Shown here piece by piece: positions 1 through 8,629 of a stretch of 64,000 bases of DNA (position 1 is the first letter of the stretch; each line of letters starts with the position of its first letter). Source of the DNA: Comamonas sp. lk (GTDB taxonomy: Bacteria > Pseudomonadota > Gammaproteobacteria > Burkholderiales > Burkholderiaceae_C); NCBI GenBank assembly GCA_945925985.1, contig CAMELV010000010.1, positions 52,894 through 116,893 on the forward strand, given 5' to 3'. The translations under genes and the position numbers were made by a program. The notes beneath the pieces were generated by a model that did no database searches, was not told where the DNA came from, and saw only the letters and a program-made list of their open reading frames with translations.

Positions 1-662
1 ATGCTTTTCTGGGCGACCTGGTCGGTTATGGTGCCGACCCGGCGGCCGTGGTGCAGCGGGTGCAGACCCTGGCCGCAGCCGGCGCCTGGGTGCTTAAGGG
101 CAACCACGATGCATTGGCGGTCAGCCCGCCGGTCGACGCCAAGTCTATGGGCGACAGTACGGCAGACTGGACGCACCGGCAACTGGACCCCGGGCAGCGG
201 CAGTTTCTGCATCAGCTGCCACTCAGCCGCCAGGAGGGGGCTCTGCTATTGGTGCACGCCACTGCAGACCAGCCAGAGCTTTGGCGCTATGTCTACGACG
301 CACGTGCTGCTGGTGCCAGCCTGGATGCGGCGGCCCGCCTGCCTGCCGTGCGTTATGTGTTTGGCGGTCATGTGCATGCCCAGACCCTGTATTACCGCGG
401 CGGCGGATCGGGCTTGATGAAGTTCATTCCCACACCGGGCGTGGCTGTGTCTTTGCCGGGCCATCGGCACTGGTTGGCCACCATCGGCTCAGTGGGGCAG
501 CCCCGCGATGGCAACCCGCTCTCCAAGTACGCCATCTTCGATACCCAGCGCTTGCAGCTGATGTTTCATCGCGTCGATTACGACCACCACGCCGCAGCGC
601 AGGCCATCCGCCGGGCCGAGTTGCCGGCTTTTTTTGCAGACCGTCTGGAGTCGGCGCTGTGA
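1..662 (+). CDS. Metallophosphoesterase family protein (5' end outside window)
   Basis: The reading frame enters at base 3, so the N-terminus is missing. The calcineurin-type metal-binding signatures are visible in order: GDLVGYG from base 12, GNHD at 99-110 and GHVH at 366-377. The first block of the fold (DxH) must lie upstream of the window. The family hydrolyses phosphomonoesters or diesters, and some members act as PPP-like protein phosphatases. The stop codon overlaps the GTG start of the following Ser/Thr kinase (GTGA), so the two are probably translated together. That makes a phosphatase acting on the kinase or its targets plausible, but this is inference. The substrate cannot be read from the sequence. 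Confidence 0.85.
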   Translation, partial: AFLGDLVGYGADPAAVVQRVQTLAAAGAWVLKGNHDALAVSPPVDAKSMGDSTADWTHRQLDPGQRQFLHQLPLSRQEGALLLVHATADQPELWRYVYDARAAGASLDAAARLPAVRYVFGGHVHAQTLYYRGGGSGLMKFIPTPGVAVSLPGHRHWLATIGSVGQPRDGNPLSKYAIFDTQRLQLMFHRVDYDHHAAAQAIRRAELPAFFADRLESAL

Positions 663-2134
663 AATTGCTGGAGCCGGGTGCCGAGCTGGACGGCTTCACC
701 GTCGAGGCCTGCATTCATGCCGGCGGCATGGCGCACATTTACCGGGTGCGCTACAGCCAGGGCGAGCGGGACCCCGGCTTTGCGCTGGCGATGAAGGTCC
801 CGCGCATGACCGCGGGTGATGGCGCGGAAAACATTGTCAGCTTTGAGGTGGAGCACCAACTGCTGCAACTGCTGACGGGCCCCCACGTGCCGCGTTTTGT
901 GGCGGCGGGTGACCTGGACAAGGTGCCATATCTGGTGATGGAATACCTCACCGGCCAGACCTTGGCGCATTGGAGTGAGGCCACTGAGCCGCTGGCGGTG
1001 GCCGAACTGGCCAGCCTGGGCGCTGCCATGGCCACCGCCGCGCACAGCCTGCACCAGCAGAATGCGGTCCACCTGGATCTCAAGCCCGCCAATGTGCTGG
1101 TTCGCCCGGACGGCCAGGTGGTGTTGCTCGATTTTGGGCTGTCGTGCAGCGCCCTCTACCCGGATCTGCTGGCCGAGCAGTTGCGCAAGGCGGTTGGATC
1201 GCCCGCCTGGATGGCGCCCGAGCAGGTGGTGGGCGTGCGGGGCGACCCGCGCAGCGACATCTTTGCCATGGGGGTCATGCTGTACCAACTGGCCACCCAC
1301 GCGTTGCCGTTTGGCGAGCCCCGCACCGCGGGCGGACTGCGCCAGCGGCTGTGGATGGACCCCCGGCCGCCGCGCGGCTTGCGGCCAGACTTGCCCGAGT
1401 GGTTGCAAGAGGTGATTCTGCGATGTCTGGAACCCGAGGCGGCCCGGCGTTACCCATCAGCCGCACACCTGGCCTTTGATTTGCGGCACCCGGAACAAGT
1501 CAAGGTGACCGAGCGCGGGCGCAAGCTCAAGGGCACCGGCTTTGGCGCCCATGCCCGACGCTGGTTCAAGGCAGCCGGCATGCACTACCAGCCCAGCCCA
1601 CTGCCGGCGCGGCAGGCCGAAGACGTGCCCATCGTCATGGTGGCCTTGCCGCACAAAGACGTGAGTGACGCCACGCTGTACTCCCTGCGCCAGGCGGTGG
1701 CCCGCTCCCTGGGTACCCGGCCCGGCGCGCAGTTGGCCTGCGTCACCGTGATTTCGTCCGGGCAGACCGATGCCAGCAGCGACGACACCAGCGAAACCAG
1801 CGTCCACCGCCGCTACCTGACCACTCTGCGCCACTGGGCCGAGCCGCTGGATTTGTCAGGGCACCAGGTCTCTTACCATGTGCTCGAATCGGGCGATGTG
1901 GCGCAGGCTTTGCTGGCCTATGCCCGCGGCAACGCGGTCAGTGCCATCGTCATGGGCGCGGCTACCCATGGCCTGATGACCCAGCGGCTGCTGGCCACGG
2001 TGCCTATCAAGGTGGCCATGGACGCCCCCTGCACGGTAATTTTGGTCAAGCAGGCCCTGCCCTTTGAGCGCCCGCAGGAGCAGGCGGCCAAGCTCAAACC
2101 CATCTGGAACCCCGACCGCGATGCACCGTTCTAG
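659..2134 (+). CDS. Serine/threonine protein kinase with C-terminal universal stress (USP) domain
   Basis: Cytosolic Hanks-type kinase of 491 residues. Visible are a glycine-rich loop (HAGGMAHIYRV, about 20-30), the ATP lysine in AMKVPR (K46), the catalytic loop HLDLKPANVL (near 137-146), DFG (near 158) and APEQ (near 187). After about residue 320 the sequence is a USP-like alpha/beta domain that begins VPIVMVALPH and carries a nucleotide-loop-like GAATHG segment. No transmembrane helix or extracellular sensor is visible. The GTG start at 659 is chosen because it overlaps the upstream TGA by four bases and leaves a normal kinase N-terminus. An open frame continues upstream but lies inside the phosphoesterase gene. 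A kinase-USP fusion suggests a stress or energy-state role (inference). Confidence 0.88.
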   Translation: MKLLEPGAELDGFTVEACIHAGGMAHIYRVRYSQGERDPGFALAMKVPRMTAGDGAENIVSFEVEHQLLQLLTGPHVPRFVAAGDLDKVPYLVMEYLTGQTLAHWSEATEPLAVAELASLGAAMATAAHSLHQQNAVHLDLKPANVLVRPDGQVVLLDFGLSCSALYPDLLAEQLRKAVGSPAWMAPEQVVGVRGDPRSDIFAMGVMLYQLATHALPFGEPRTAGGLRQRLWMDPRPPRGLRPDLPEWLQEVILRCLEPEAARRYPSAAHLAFDLRHPEQVKVTERGRKLKGTGFGAHARRWFKAAGMHYQPSPLPARQAEDVPIVMVALPHKDVSDATLYSLRQAVARSLGTRPGAQLACVTVISSGQTDASSDDTSETSVHRRYLTTLRHWAEPLDLSGHQVSYHVLESGDVAQALLAYARGNAVSAIVMGAATHGLMTQRLLATVPIKVAMDAPCTVILVKQALPFERPQEQAAKLKPIWNPDRDAPF

Positions 2135-2176
2135 GCTGGCACCGGGCGCTGATGGCACAGGCCCGACAATGCGGCG

Positions 2177-3232
2177 ATGTCCTACACCTCGCCTCCGCCC
2201 GCCCCACGCCACGCTTTTGAGACCCTGACGCCGGACGGCGTGATGGACGCGCTCGCCAGCGTTGGCCTGTATGGTGACGGACGTCTGCTGGCGCTGAGTT
2301 CTTATGAAAACCGGGTCTACCAGCTCCATCTTGAGGACGGGCAGGTGGTGGTGGCCAAGTTTTACCGGCCGCAGCGTTGGAGCGAGGCGCAGATCCTGGA
2401 AGAGCACGCGTTCTCGGCTGAACTGATGGCAGCCGAAATCCCGGTGGTGGGGCCGCTGCTGCTGGAAGGCCGCACCCTGCACAACTTTGGCGACTTTGCC
2501 TTTAGTGTGAGCCCGCGCCGGGGTGGCCGCGCCCCTGAGCTGGATGACCCCGACGTGCTGGAGTGGATTGGCCGCTTTCTGGCGCGCATTCACAGTGTGG
2601 GTGCGGCCCGGCCGTTTGCCAGTCGCCCCGCGCTGGATCTGCACAGCTTTGGCACCGAGTCACGCGACTGGCTGCTGGCGCACGACAAGGTGCCGCTGGA
2701 CGTGCAGTCGGCCTGGACCCGCGCCGCCCAAAACGCTCTTGATTTAATAGCTAACTATCCAGCATTGACGGGGGCTAGAGGCCAAAAAGACTCCGAAGAC
2801 TCGGCGATTCGACAGCTGCGGCTGCACGGCGACTGCCACCCCGGCAATATTTTGTGGACGCCGCTGGACGTGCCGGCTGCTGCCGGGCCGGGGCCGCACT
2901 TTGTCGACCTGGATGACGCCCGCACCGGACCGGCGGTGCAGGACCTGTGGATGCTGCTCAGCGGCGACCGGCAGCAGCGCAGCCGCCAGTTGGGCGCGTT
3001 GGTGGATGGCTACGAGCAGTTTCGTGACTTCGACCGGCGCGAGCTGGCCCTGATCGAGCCGCTGCGCACCCTGCGCCTGATCCATTACAGCGCCTGGCTG
3101 GCCCGGCGCTGGGACGACCCCACGTTCCCCATCAACTTTCCGTGGTTTGGATCCAGCGACTACTGGCAGGGCCAGGTGCAGATGCTGGAGGACCAGCTAG
3201 AGGCCATGCAAGAGGCGCCGCTGGTGGTGTGA
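2177..3232 (+). CDS. srkA: Stress response serine/threonine kinase SrkA (RdoA/YihE family)
   Basis: A 351-residue member of the aminoglycoside-phosphotransferase-fold kinases. The catalytic motif HGDCHPGNILW and the metal-binding segment FVDLDDARTGP are intact. The family phosphorylates Ser/Thr in proteins and protects against envelope and oxidative stress. The E. coli protein is about 328 residues. The excess lies mostly just before the catalytic loop, where a stretch of about 18 residues including ALTGARGQK is encoded by a copy of the dispersed ~55 bp repeat (2735-2788), inserted in frame. The gene lies 42 bp downstream of the kinase-USP gene on the same strand, giving two unrelated protein kinases side by side. 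Confidence 0.88.
   Translation: MSYTSPPPAPRHAFETLTPDGVMDALASVGLYGDGRLLALSSYENRVYQLHLEDGQVVVAKFYRPQRWSEAQILEEHAFSAELMAAEIPVVGPLLLEGRTLHNFGDFAFSVSPRRGGRAPELDDPDVLEWIGRFLARIHSVGAARPFASRPALDLHSFGTESRDWLLAHDKVPLDVQSAWTRAAQNALDLIANYPALTGARGQKDSEDSAIRQLRLHGDCHPGNILWTPLDVPAAAGPGPHFVDLDDARTGPAVQDLWMLLSGDRQQRSRQLGALVDGYEQFRDFDRRELALIEPLRTLRLIHYSAWLARRWDDPTFPINFPWFGSSDYWQGQVQMLEDQLEAMQEAPLVV
2735..2788 (+). repeat. Dispersed ~55 bp repeat, copy A, inside srkA
   Basis: The 5' part has the A/T-rich GCT..TTTAATAGC palindrome and the 3' part ends GGGGGCTAGAGGCCAAAA. It shares this layout with the copies at 25596, 36584, 43655, 48016 and 52220. It is translated in frame in a loop of SrkA. Confidence 0.75.
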
Positions 3233-3267
3233 GCACACTGACAGGGGGACCGGCCGCAGGGCCGACG

Positions 3268-3284
3268 TGCGGCGTCCAGCCGCA
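3268..3284. terminator. Stem-loop between convergent genes
   Basis: TGCGGC and GCCGCA form a perfect 6 bp stem around a 5 nt loop between the srkA stop and the FKBP stop. No U-tract follows on either strand, so an intrinsic terminator is only possible. Confidence 0.3.
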
Positions 3285-3305
3285 GCACCCAGCGCTGACG
3301 CGGGC

Positions 3306-3755
3306 CTATTTGCCGTTGATGGCCAGCAACTCCACCTCAAAGAGCAGGGTGGCATTGGGCGGAATCACGCCGCCTGCGCCGCGTTCGCCGTAGGCGATGG
3401 CCGGTGGGCAAGTCAGTTTGGCCTTGCCACCGACCTTCATACGCTGCACGCCCTCGGTCCAGCACTTGATTACGCCGCTTAAGGGGAATTCAATCGCCTC
3501 ATTGCGTTTGTAGGAGCTGTCGAATTCTTTGCCATCCGGAAAGGTGCCGCGGTAATGCACCTTGACCTTGTCACTGGCGCCTGGGCTGGCGCCGGCGCCA
3601 TCTTTAAGCGATAGAAAGACCAGACCCGAGGGTGTGACCACGGCACCGGCCTCTTTGGCGGCTGCAGCGGTGACGGCGTTTTGCGCCCAGGTGGCGGACA
3701 GGCTGGCCAGGGTCAGTCCAAGGACGACTGCGGCACGTTGCAAGGGATGGCTCAT
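3306..3755 (-). CDS. FKBP-type peptidyl-prolyl cis-trans isomerase, exported
   Basis: A 149-residue protein with an N-terminal signal peptide (hydrophobic stretch AAVVLGLTLASLSATWAQ, cleavage near residue 25). One FKBP domain follows from about residue 42. It shows the family blocks VHYRGTFPDGKEFDSS, a variant of the usual VIPGW segment (VIKCWTEGVQRMKVGGK) and the terminal LLFEVELL. It should catalyse prolyl isomerisation during folding of periplasmic proteins. It resembles the short single-domain FKBPs of Burkholderiales rather than the dimeric FkpA, because no N-terminal dimerisation domain is present. It stands alone, convergent with srkA. Confidence 0.9.
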   Translation of the reverse strand: MSHPLQRAAVVLGLTLASLSATWAQNAVTAAAAKEAGAVVTPSGLVFLSLKDGAGASPGASDKVKVHYRGTFPDGKEFDSSYKRNEAIEFPLSGVIKCWTEGVQRMKVGGKAKLTCPPAIAYGERGAGGVIPPNATLLFEVELLAINGK

Positions 3756-3873
3756 GGTGAGGTTTCCGGAAGTTGGTGGGCGGCTGCAATTGTCGCAGGC
3801 AATGCGCGCATTGAAGGCCCGCTAGTGTCCGAGTCCGATTAACATGGATGCCTAACTATTCAGGAGAACAGAG

Positions 3874-4857
3874 ATGCCAAATCGAACCCTAAGCCTTGTT
3901 CAGTCTGCGTTTATTGCTCTATTTATGATGGCGAACAGTGGATTGGCCTGGGCTCAGTCGGATTACCCCAGTAAGCCGGTCAAAGTGATCGTGGCCTTTC
4001 CGCCCGGCGGGACCAGTGATGTGATGGCCAGAATGCTGGCCGACGAACTCAGCAAGAGCCTCAAGCAGCCCTTTGTGGTTGAGAACATTGGTGGCGCTGG
4101 TGGCACCATTGGCGTTGAGCGGGCCCTGAAATTGCCGGCTGACGGCTACACCCTGATTCAGACTGGCGTCGGCCAAAGTGCCGTGGCCCACGGGCTCGAC
4201 CCTAATTTGCGCTACAACTCCATGAGCGACTTCATCCACCTGTCACAAGTACATTCGGGCCCCAATGTGCTGGTGGTGCACCCCGCCACACCGTACAAGA
4301 CAGTCGCCGACGTGGTCGACTTCGCCAAGAAGAACCCCGGCAAGCTGGACTACGGCTTTACCCATGCGGCCTCTGGCCACATGGCCATGGAGCTGTTCAA
4401 GCAAACCGCCGGCGTTGAGCTCACTGGCATTCCCTACAAGGGCGGCGGCCCCATGCTGATCGACCTGCTGGCCGGTGTGATTCCCACCATGTTCATCAAC
4501 CAGGATGCGGCGCTGGCCCACGTGCGCTCTGGCAAGATGCGGGCCATTGCGGTGAGCAGTGTGGCGCGCAACCCGCTCTACCCTGATGTGCCAACCATCG
4601 CTGAATCTGGCTACAAAGGTTTTGAGGCGCTGTCCTGGTCGGGCATGTCGGTGGCCAAGGGCACGCCGCAGGCGGTGGTGGACAAGCTCGAAGCGGCTAT
4701 TACCCAGGCCATGCAGTCCGACACGATCCGCCAACGCATGAACTCGGTTGGTTTTGTCGTGCCGCCGCAGGGCAGCAAGTCCTACACCGCCTTCGTCAAG
4801 TCCGAACTCGATACCTGGGTGCGGGTGATCAAGACCGCCGGCATCAAGCCGGAGTAG
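3874..4857 (+). CDS. Bug-family (TctC-like) periplasmic solute-binding protein
   Basis: A 327-residue protein with a signal peptide ending ANSGLAWAQ and a mature start SDYPSKPVKVIVAFPPGGTSDV, which is the Bug hallmark (VxVxFPPGG). The ENIGGAGGTIG segment and PADGYTL also match. Bug proteins bind small carboxylates and related acids for tripartite tricarboxylate transporters. No TctA/TctB membrane partner is encoded nearby. A good ribosome site (AGGAGAACAG) precedes the ATG. The gene is followed 133-178 bp later by the isomerase gene, and both point towards the P450/ABC cluster, so it may deliver a compound of that pathway (inference). Confidence 0.9.
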   Translation: MPNRTLSLVQSAFIALFMMANSGLAWAQSDYPSKPVKVIVAFPPGGTSDVMARMLADELSKSLKQPFVVENIGGAGGTIGVERALKLPADGYTLIQTGVGQSAVAHGLDPNLRYNSMSDFIHLSQVHSGPNVLVVHPATPYKTVADVVDFAKKNPGKLDYGFTHAASGHMAMELFKQTAGVELTGIPYKGGGPMLIDLLAGVIPTMFINQDAALAHVRSGKMRAIAVSSVARNPLYPDVPTIAESGYKGFEALSWSGMSVAKGTPQAVVDKLEAAITQAMQSDTIRQRMNSVGFVVPPQGSKSYTAFVKSELDTWVRVIKTAGIKPE

Positions 4858-5035
4858 TCCGGATCGACTTCGACTCAGGCGGGGTATGCCAGCTAGTCAG
4901 ACCTCGCCATGGCTTAACAATGGCCATGCCAAGGTGCCTTAGGCCAAAAGAAACTGGGACACAATCGAGCCCACTCGCCTCGCCGGATGGATGTCGGATG
5001 GGCGTTATTCAAACTCCAGCACGAAAGATGGCCCA

Positions 5036-5893
5036 ATGGATTCCGCCACGGCACCCCTAATCACCCGCCTCGGTGGTACGACGGCAACCTTTGGCAGGCG
5101 CTTGCCTGAAAAACTCCAAGCGATGAAACAGGCTGGGTTTGTGGCTACCGAGTTCTTTCCCCGCGACCTGTTTGAAGATCCTCGTGGCCCCGACTACTGC
5201 GTTGACATGGTCAGGGACAGTGGGCTTGCAATTTCTGCTTATCAGGCCTTGCGGGACTATGAGGGTATGCCGGTCAAACAGCGTGACCATGTGTTGGGCA
5301 TCGCTGAACAGATGATGGATCAGATGGCTTGGCTGGGCGCAGAATTACTGGTGCTGTGTGCCAACATCCACCCTGAAGCCAGTCCCGATCGGGCGCGTTG
5401 TGTGGCTGACTTGCTGCGTTTAGCCCAGCTGGCGCAGTCGCGCGGCATGCGCATTGCCTACGAGCCGATTGGCTGGGCTCGTTGGTTCTCTGACTACCGG
5501 GAGGCCTGGCGCCTGGTGCAGGAGGTTAACCATCCCTGCATGGGCTTGGCCTTGGACAGCTTGCATGTGGCCGCACACGGCCTGCCGCTCGATGGCCTTG
5601 ACGCCATCGACCCGGACAAAGTCTTTCTGGTGCAGCTCTGCGATTGGCCGCAGACCCGCTTGCCGCCGTTCGAAATTGCTCGCCATTACCGGCTATTTCC
5701 GGGCGAGGGTGTGGGACCCATCAAAGCCTTTTTTGACTACTTCCAGCGGATGGGCTACCGCGGTGTGTATTCGGTGGAGATCATGAATGACCACTACCAG
5801 CAAGATGACCCACTGGCAGTAGCTCGCCGTGCAGTCAGTGCCACACTGGGTCTGACCGCAACTGAGTCGTCACTTACCGAGCGAGCGAATTGA
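5036..5893 (+). CDS. Sugar phosphate isomerase/epimerase-type TIM barrel protein
   Basis: An AP-endonuclease-2-like TIM barrel of about 285 residues. It carries typical metal-ligand strands (AYEPIGWARWFSDY, GLALDSLHVAAHG, VFLVQLCDWP, VYSVEIMND). The pattern is close to dehydroshikimate dehydratases and to the N-terminal half of fused hydroxyphenylpyruvate dioxygenase-like proteins. The reaction is probably isomerisation or dehydration of a hydroxy-acid or cyclic polyol, but the exact substrate is not readable. An in-frame ATG at 4991 gives 15 extra residues. 5036 was preferred because homologous barrels begin shortly before the first strand, and neither start has a strong ribosome site. The 3' end overlaps the convergent aldolase gene by 20 bases. 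Confidence 0.8.
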   Translation: MDSATAPLITRLGGTTATFGRRLPEKLQAMKQAGFVATEFFPRDLFEDPRGPDYCVDMVRDSGLAISAYQALRDYEGMPVKQRDHVLGIAEQMMDQMAWLGAELLVLCANIHPEASPDRARCVADLLRLAQLAQSRGMRIAYEPIGWARWFSDYREAWRLVQEVNHPCMGLALDSLHVAAHGLPLDGLDAIDPDKVFLVQLCDWPQTRLPPFEIARHYRLFPGEGVGPIKAFFDYFQRMGYRGVYSVEIMNDHYQQDDPLAVARRAVSATLGLTATESSLTERAN

Positions 5894-6632
5894 ACAGCTC
5901 CGGGTCGCTGGCCCGAAGTCGGCGGTAGTTGGCCAGCCACATCTGCTCCCGGAATCCATATTTGTAGTAGGCGTCTCGGTAGGCCAGGGCGGTGCTGGCC
6001 GCCATGGGCTGACCCCCTGACCCCAAGGCCGCCAGTTGGTACTCGCAGGCCAGGTTGAACACCATGGTTTCGACCGTGGTGTGTTCCAGGTTCGCACCCA
6101 CGTGCACCGAGCCATGGTGTGGCATCAGGGCCACCTTGTTCATGCCTAAGGCGGACGCGATGGCTGCCCCTTCCTGATCGGGCGTCAAACTTGGATCGTC
6201 GACAAACTCTGTCACCAAGTCTGCAAACATGGCGCCGTAAACATAGAAAACACCGAATTTTTGGCGCGTCGTTGCGAAGGTGGCGATGGTCTTTGCGTGG
6301 GTGTGGATCACGCAATTCACGTCCGGCCTGGCCATCATCACTGACGCATGGAAGTTGATTCCGGGTGAGGCCGGCAAGCTACCAGGCTCCAGAACGGTCA
6401 AGTCGAAACCGACTTTGGACACATGCTCGGGCAGGGTTTCGTCAAAGTACTGAAATGGCGTGACCCAAAACGCCTCCTCCCCAGGAACCCGCAGACTCAC
6501 GTGCCCACCAACCTGGCTGTCAAGCCCTGCCCGGTACAGCATCCTTCGCGCCGCCGCAATCTGAAAGTGTGGCGAGCCCTCATCATGGCCGTTGGATTGG
6601 TCCGTGCAGAGGGGCTTTTTTTGCAGGGTCAT
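5874..6632 (-). CDS. Class II aldolase/adducin family protein
   Basis: A 252-residue protein of the fuculose-1-phosphate aldolase fold. The Zn-binding histidines are seen in VIHTHAKTIATF and LMPHHGSVHVG. An acidic residue for catalysis could come from the N-terminal segment around SLRVPGEEAFWV. Members catalyse retro-aldol cleavage or decarboxylation of hydroxy-acids. The variants lacking sugar-phosphate contacts often serve in catabolism of odd carbon skeletons. Its ATG overlaps the P450 stop (ATGA), so it is the last gene of the leftward arm and probably acts on a P450-derived product (inference). Its stop lies inside the convergent TIM-barrel gene. Confidence 0.88.
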   Translation of the reverse strand: MTLQKKPLCTDQSNGHDEGSPHFQIAAARRMLYRAGLDSQVGGHVSLRVPGEEAFWVTPFQYFDETLPEHVSKVGFDLTVLEPGSLPASPGINFHASVMMARPDVNCVIHTHAKTIATFATTRQKFGVFYVYGAMFADLVTEFVDDPSLTPDQEGAAIASALGMNKVALMPHHGSVHVGANLEHTTVETMVFNLACEYQLAALGSGGQPMAASTALAYRDAYYKYGFREQMWLANYRRLRASDPELFNSLAR

Positions 6633-7885
6633 GCCAACTCTTCAGGGTGCAATATCACAGGGAGTCTGGGTGGGGAGTGAAAAATGAAACCCTCGCCTAC
6701 CGGCAAATTGCCCACGGGCTCGATACGCGCCACCCGATCAAGAAACTCGGTCAGGGCGTGGGCCATCTCCACTTTGGCCAGGCGTGAGCCGACGCAATGG
6801 TGCGTGCCGTCGCCAAAGCTGAGGATGTCGCCACCCGCAGTGAACTGGCGTTCGCTGGACCCCATGAAGCGGTTGTGGTCAAAATGCGTCGGATTAGCGA
6901 AGTGGTTTTCATCATGGTTGCCCGACACACTCAATGCCACTGCTTTTTCGCCGGCCTTGATCTTGACTCCGGCAATTTCAAGGTCTTGCAATGCGGTGCG
7001 TACATTGGCACTGACCGGCGGAAAGACTCTGAGTGCCTCGGCACAAAACGCTGACAGCGCCTCAGGGTCGGTGTAATTGGCTTTTAGCCACGCCCACTCT
7101 TCGGCATCGAGTGCGACGTGCCGCAAGACACTGGTCAGCACACGCTCGGTGGTTTCTACCCCGGCGGCCAGCAAAAAAATGATGTTGGAGACGATTTCTT
7201 CGTGCGGTATCGGCTCGCCATCGTAGTCGGCCATGACCAGATCGGACAACAGGTCATTGCCAGGCTTGAGGCGTCGCGCCTCGATGATCGGCTCCAGAAA
7301 CGCGCGCACCTCTTCCCGCGCCCGGAACGCAGCATCGCGTGCGCCAGGGTTGGTGATGCTGGAAGACCCACCGGCCACGATGGTGCGGTACCAGTCGCGA
7401 AAGCGTGCTGCATCTGGCAAATCGGTCAGTGCTGTGATGGCCAGGAGCGGTACCCAGGTCGCATAGCGTTCACGCAGGTCCATAGGTTCGCCCATCACCA
7501 GGCTGGTTGCCTGGCTCTTCGCAATCTGCAGCACCACCTCGCTGAGCCTTTCGCGCATGGCGCGCTGGGTCCTCATCTCACGGGCGACGATGCCCACCTT
7601 CTTGCTGTGTTCACGGCCGCTCATCTGCATGAAGGAGCGACCAAAAGGTGATGCACCGGCGCCCTGTTGTGGCGGCTGAAACAGACTGTCGTTGGACAGC
7701 ACCGTCTTGACGTCCTCATAACGCGTCATCACCCAGGCGTCGAGTCGACTACTGTGGAAAATCGGCACGTGGCGTCGCAAGCGCGCAAACAGATCGTGGC
7801 GATCCACCTCTGGGCTGCCTTCCACCATTGCGGTGAATTCGGCGATCAAAGACTCTCTCGTTGCTTGCGGTGTGCTCATGGACAA
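6629..7885 (-). CDS. Cytochrome P450
   Basis: A 418-residue soluble bacterial P450. Seen are the I-helix AAGVETTE, the K-helix EALR (ExxR) and the heme loop FGDGTHHCVGSRLAKVE, which matches FxxGxHxCxG with the cysteine as axial ligand. Length and absence of a membrane anchor fit class I bacterial P450s that take electrons from a ferredoxin and a ferredoxin reductase. Neither partner is encoded in this cluster. It hydroxylates or cleaves an unactivated carbon of an unknown substrate. It lies 27 bp after the ABC ATPase gene and overlaps the aldolase gene, so import and oxidation are probably co-expressed. Confidence 0.93.
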   Translation of the reverse strand: MSMSTPQATRESLIAEFTAMVEGSPEVDRHDLFARLRRHVPIFHSSRLDAWVMTRYEDVKTVLSNDSLFQPPQQGAGASPFGRSFMQMSGREHSKKVGIVAREMRTQRAMRERLSEVVLQIAKSQATSLVMGEPMDLRERYATWVPLLAITALTDLPDAARFRDWYRTIVAGGSSSITNPGARDAAFRAREEVRAFLEPIIEARRLKPGNDLLSDLVMADYDGEPIPHEEIVSNIIFLLAAGVETTERVLTSVLRHVALDAEEWAWLKANYTDPEALSAFCAEALRVFPPVSANVRTALQDLEIAGVKIKAGEKAVALSVSGNHDENHFANPTHFDHNRFMGSSERQFTAGGDILSFGDGTHHCVGSRLAKVEMAHALTEFLDRVARIEPVGNLPVGEGFIFHSPPRLPVILHPEELA

Positions 7886-7912
7886 ATCCTGATGGTTAAA
7901 AAGTAGCCCTGC

Positions 7913-8629
7913 TCAGGCCGTTGTCATGTGGCCGAGGTAGTGCGCGATGACCTTTTCATCGTTGATCAAGTCCGCACTGTTGCCCTGAAACGCCAGCTCG
8001 CCATGTTCTAGGAGGTAAGCGCGTTGGGTCGCCTGCAGCGCTCGGTGCGCGTTCTGTTCTACCAGCAGGATGGTCAGGCCAGAGCCATTCAGCCTGCGCA
8101 AGGCCTCAAACACCTGGTCGGTGATGATTGGTGACAGTCCAAGGCTGGGCTCGTCGAGCAACAACAGGCGCGGGCCACCCATCAAGGCGCGGCCAATCGC
8201 CAGCATTTGCTGCTGTCCGCCGGATAGCGTGCCACCCTTCTGAGTGCGGCGATCTTCAAGAATGGGGAACAGCTGATAGACGTCCTTCAAGCCATAGTCC
8301 GAAGTCCTTGAGCCTCGCGCCAGTTCTCCCAGCAGCAGGTTTTCTTCGACTGTCAGCTCCACCAGAATCTGCCGCCCTTCGGGCACCTGTAGCAAGCCTT
8401 CGCGCGCCACGCGATGGGGTTTCATCCCGGTGATATTGTGGCCCTCAAAATGAACCGTCCCGCGTCGGGCGCGAACGGTTCCCGACAGGCAATTGAGCAA
8501 GGTCGACTTGCCGGCGCCGTTGGCACCAATCAACGCCACCATCTCCCCGGCTTCAATATGCAGACTGACGCCACGCAGCGCCTCGATGCCGGAATATGCG
8601 GCCGCCAGGTCCTTGACTTCAAGCATCAT
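7913..8629 (-). CDS. livF: ABC transporter ATP-binding protein, LivF type
   Basis: A 238-residue ATPase of the branched-chain amino acid-type importer. It shows Walker A GANGAGKST, signature LSGGQQQM, Walker B LLLLDEPSLGL and the LivF-typical VPEGRQI. The ATG at 8629 overlaps the upstream LivG stop (ATGA). A longer open frame exists, but it would start far inside LivG and lacks homology. Together with LivG it powers uptake through the LivH/LivM pair. Such importers in Burkholderiales often carry aromatic or amide acids rather than leucine. Its position next to P450 suggests uptake of the P450 pathway substrate (inference). Confidence 0.93.
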   Translation of the reverse strand: MMLEVKDLAAAYSGIEALRGVSLHIEAGEMVALIGANGAGKSTLLNCLSGTVRARRGTVHFEGHNITGMKPHRVAREGLLQVPEGRQILVELTVEENLLLGELARGSRTSDYGLKDVYQLFPILEDRRTQKGGTLSGGQQQMLAIGRALMGGPRLLLLDEPSLGLSPIITDQVFEALRRLNGSGLTILLVEQNAHRALQATQRAYLLEHGELAFQGNSADLINDEKVIAHYLGHMTTA

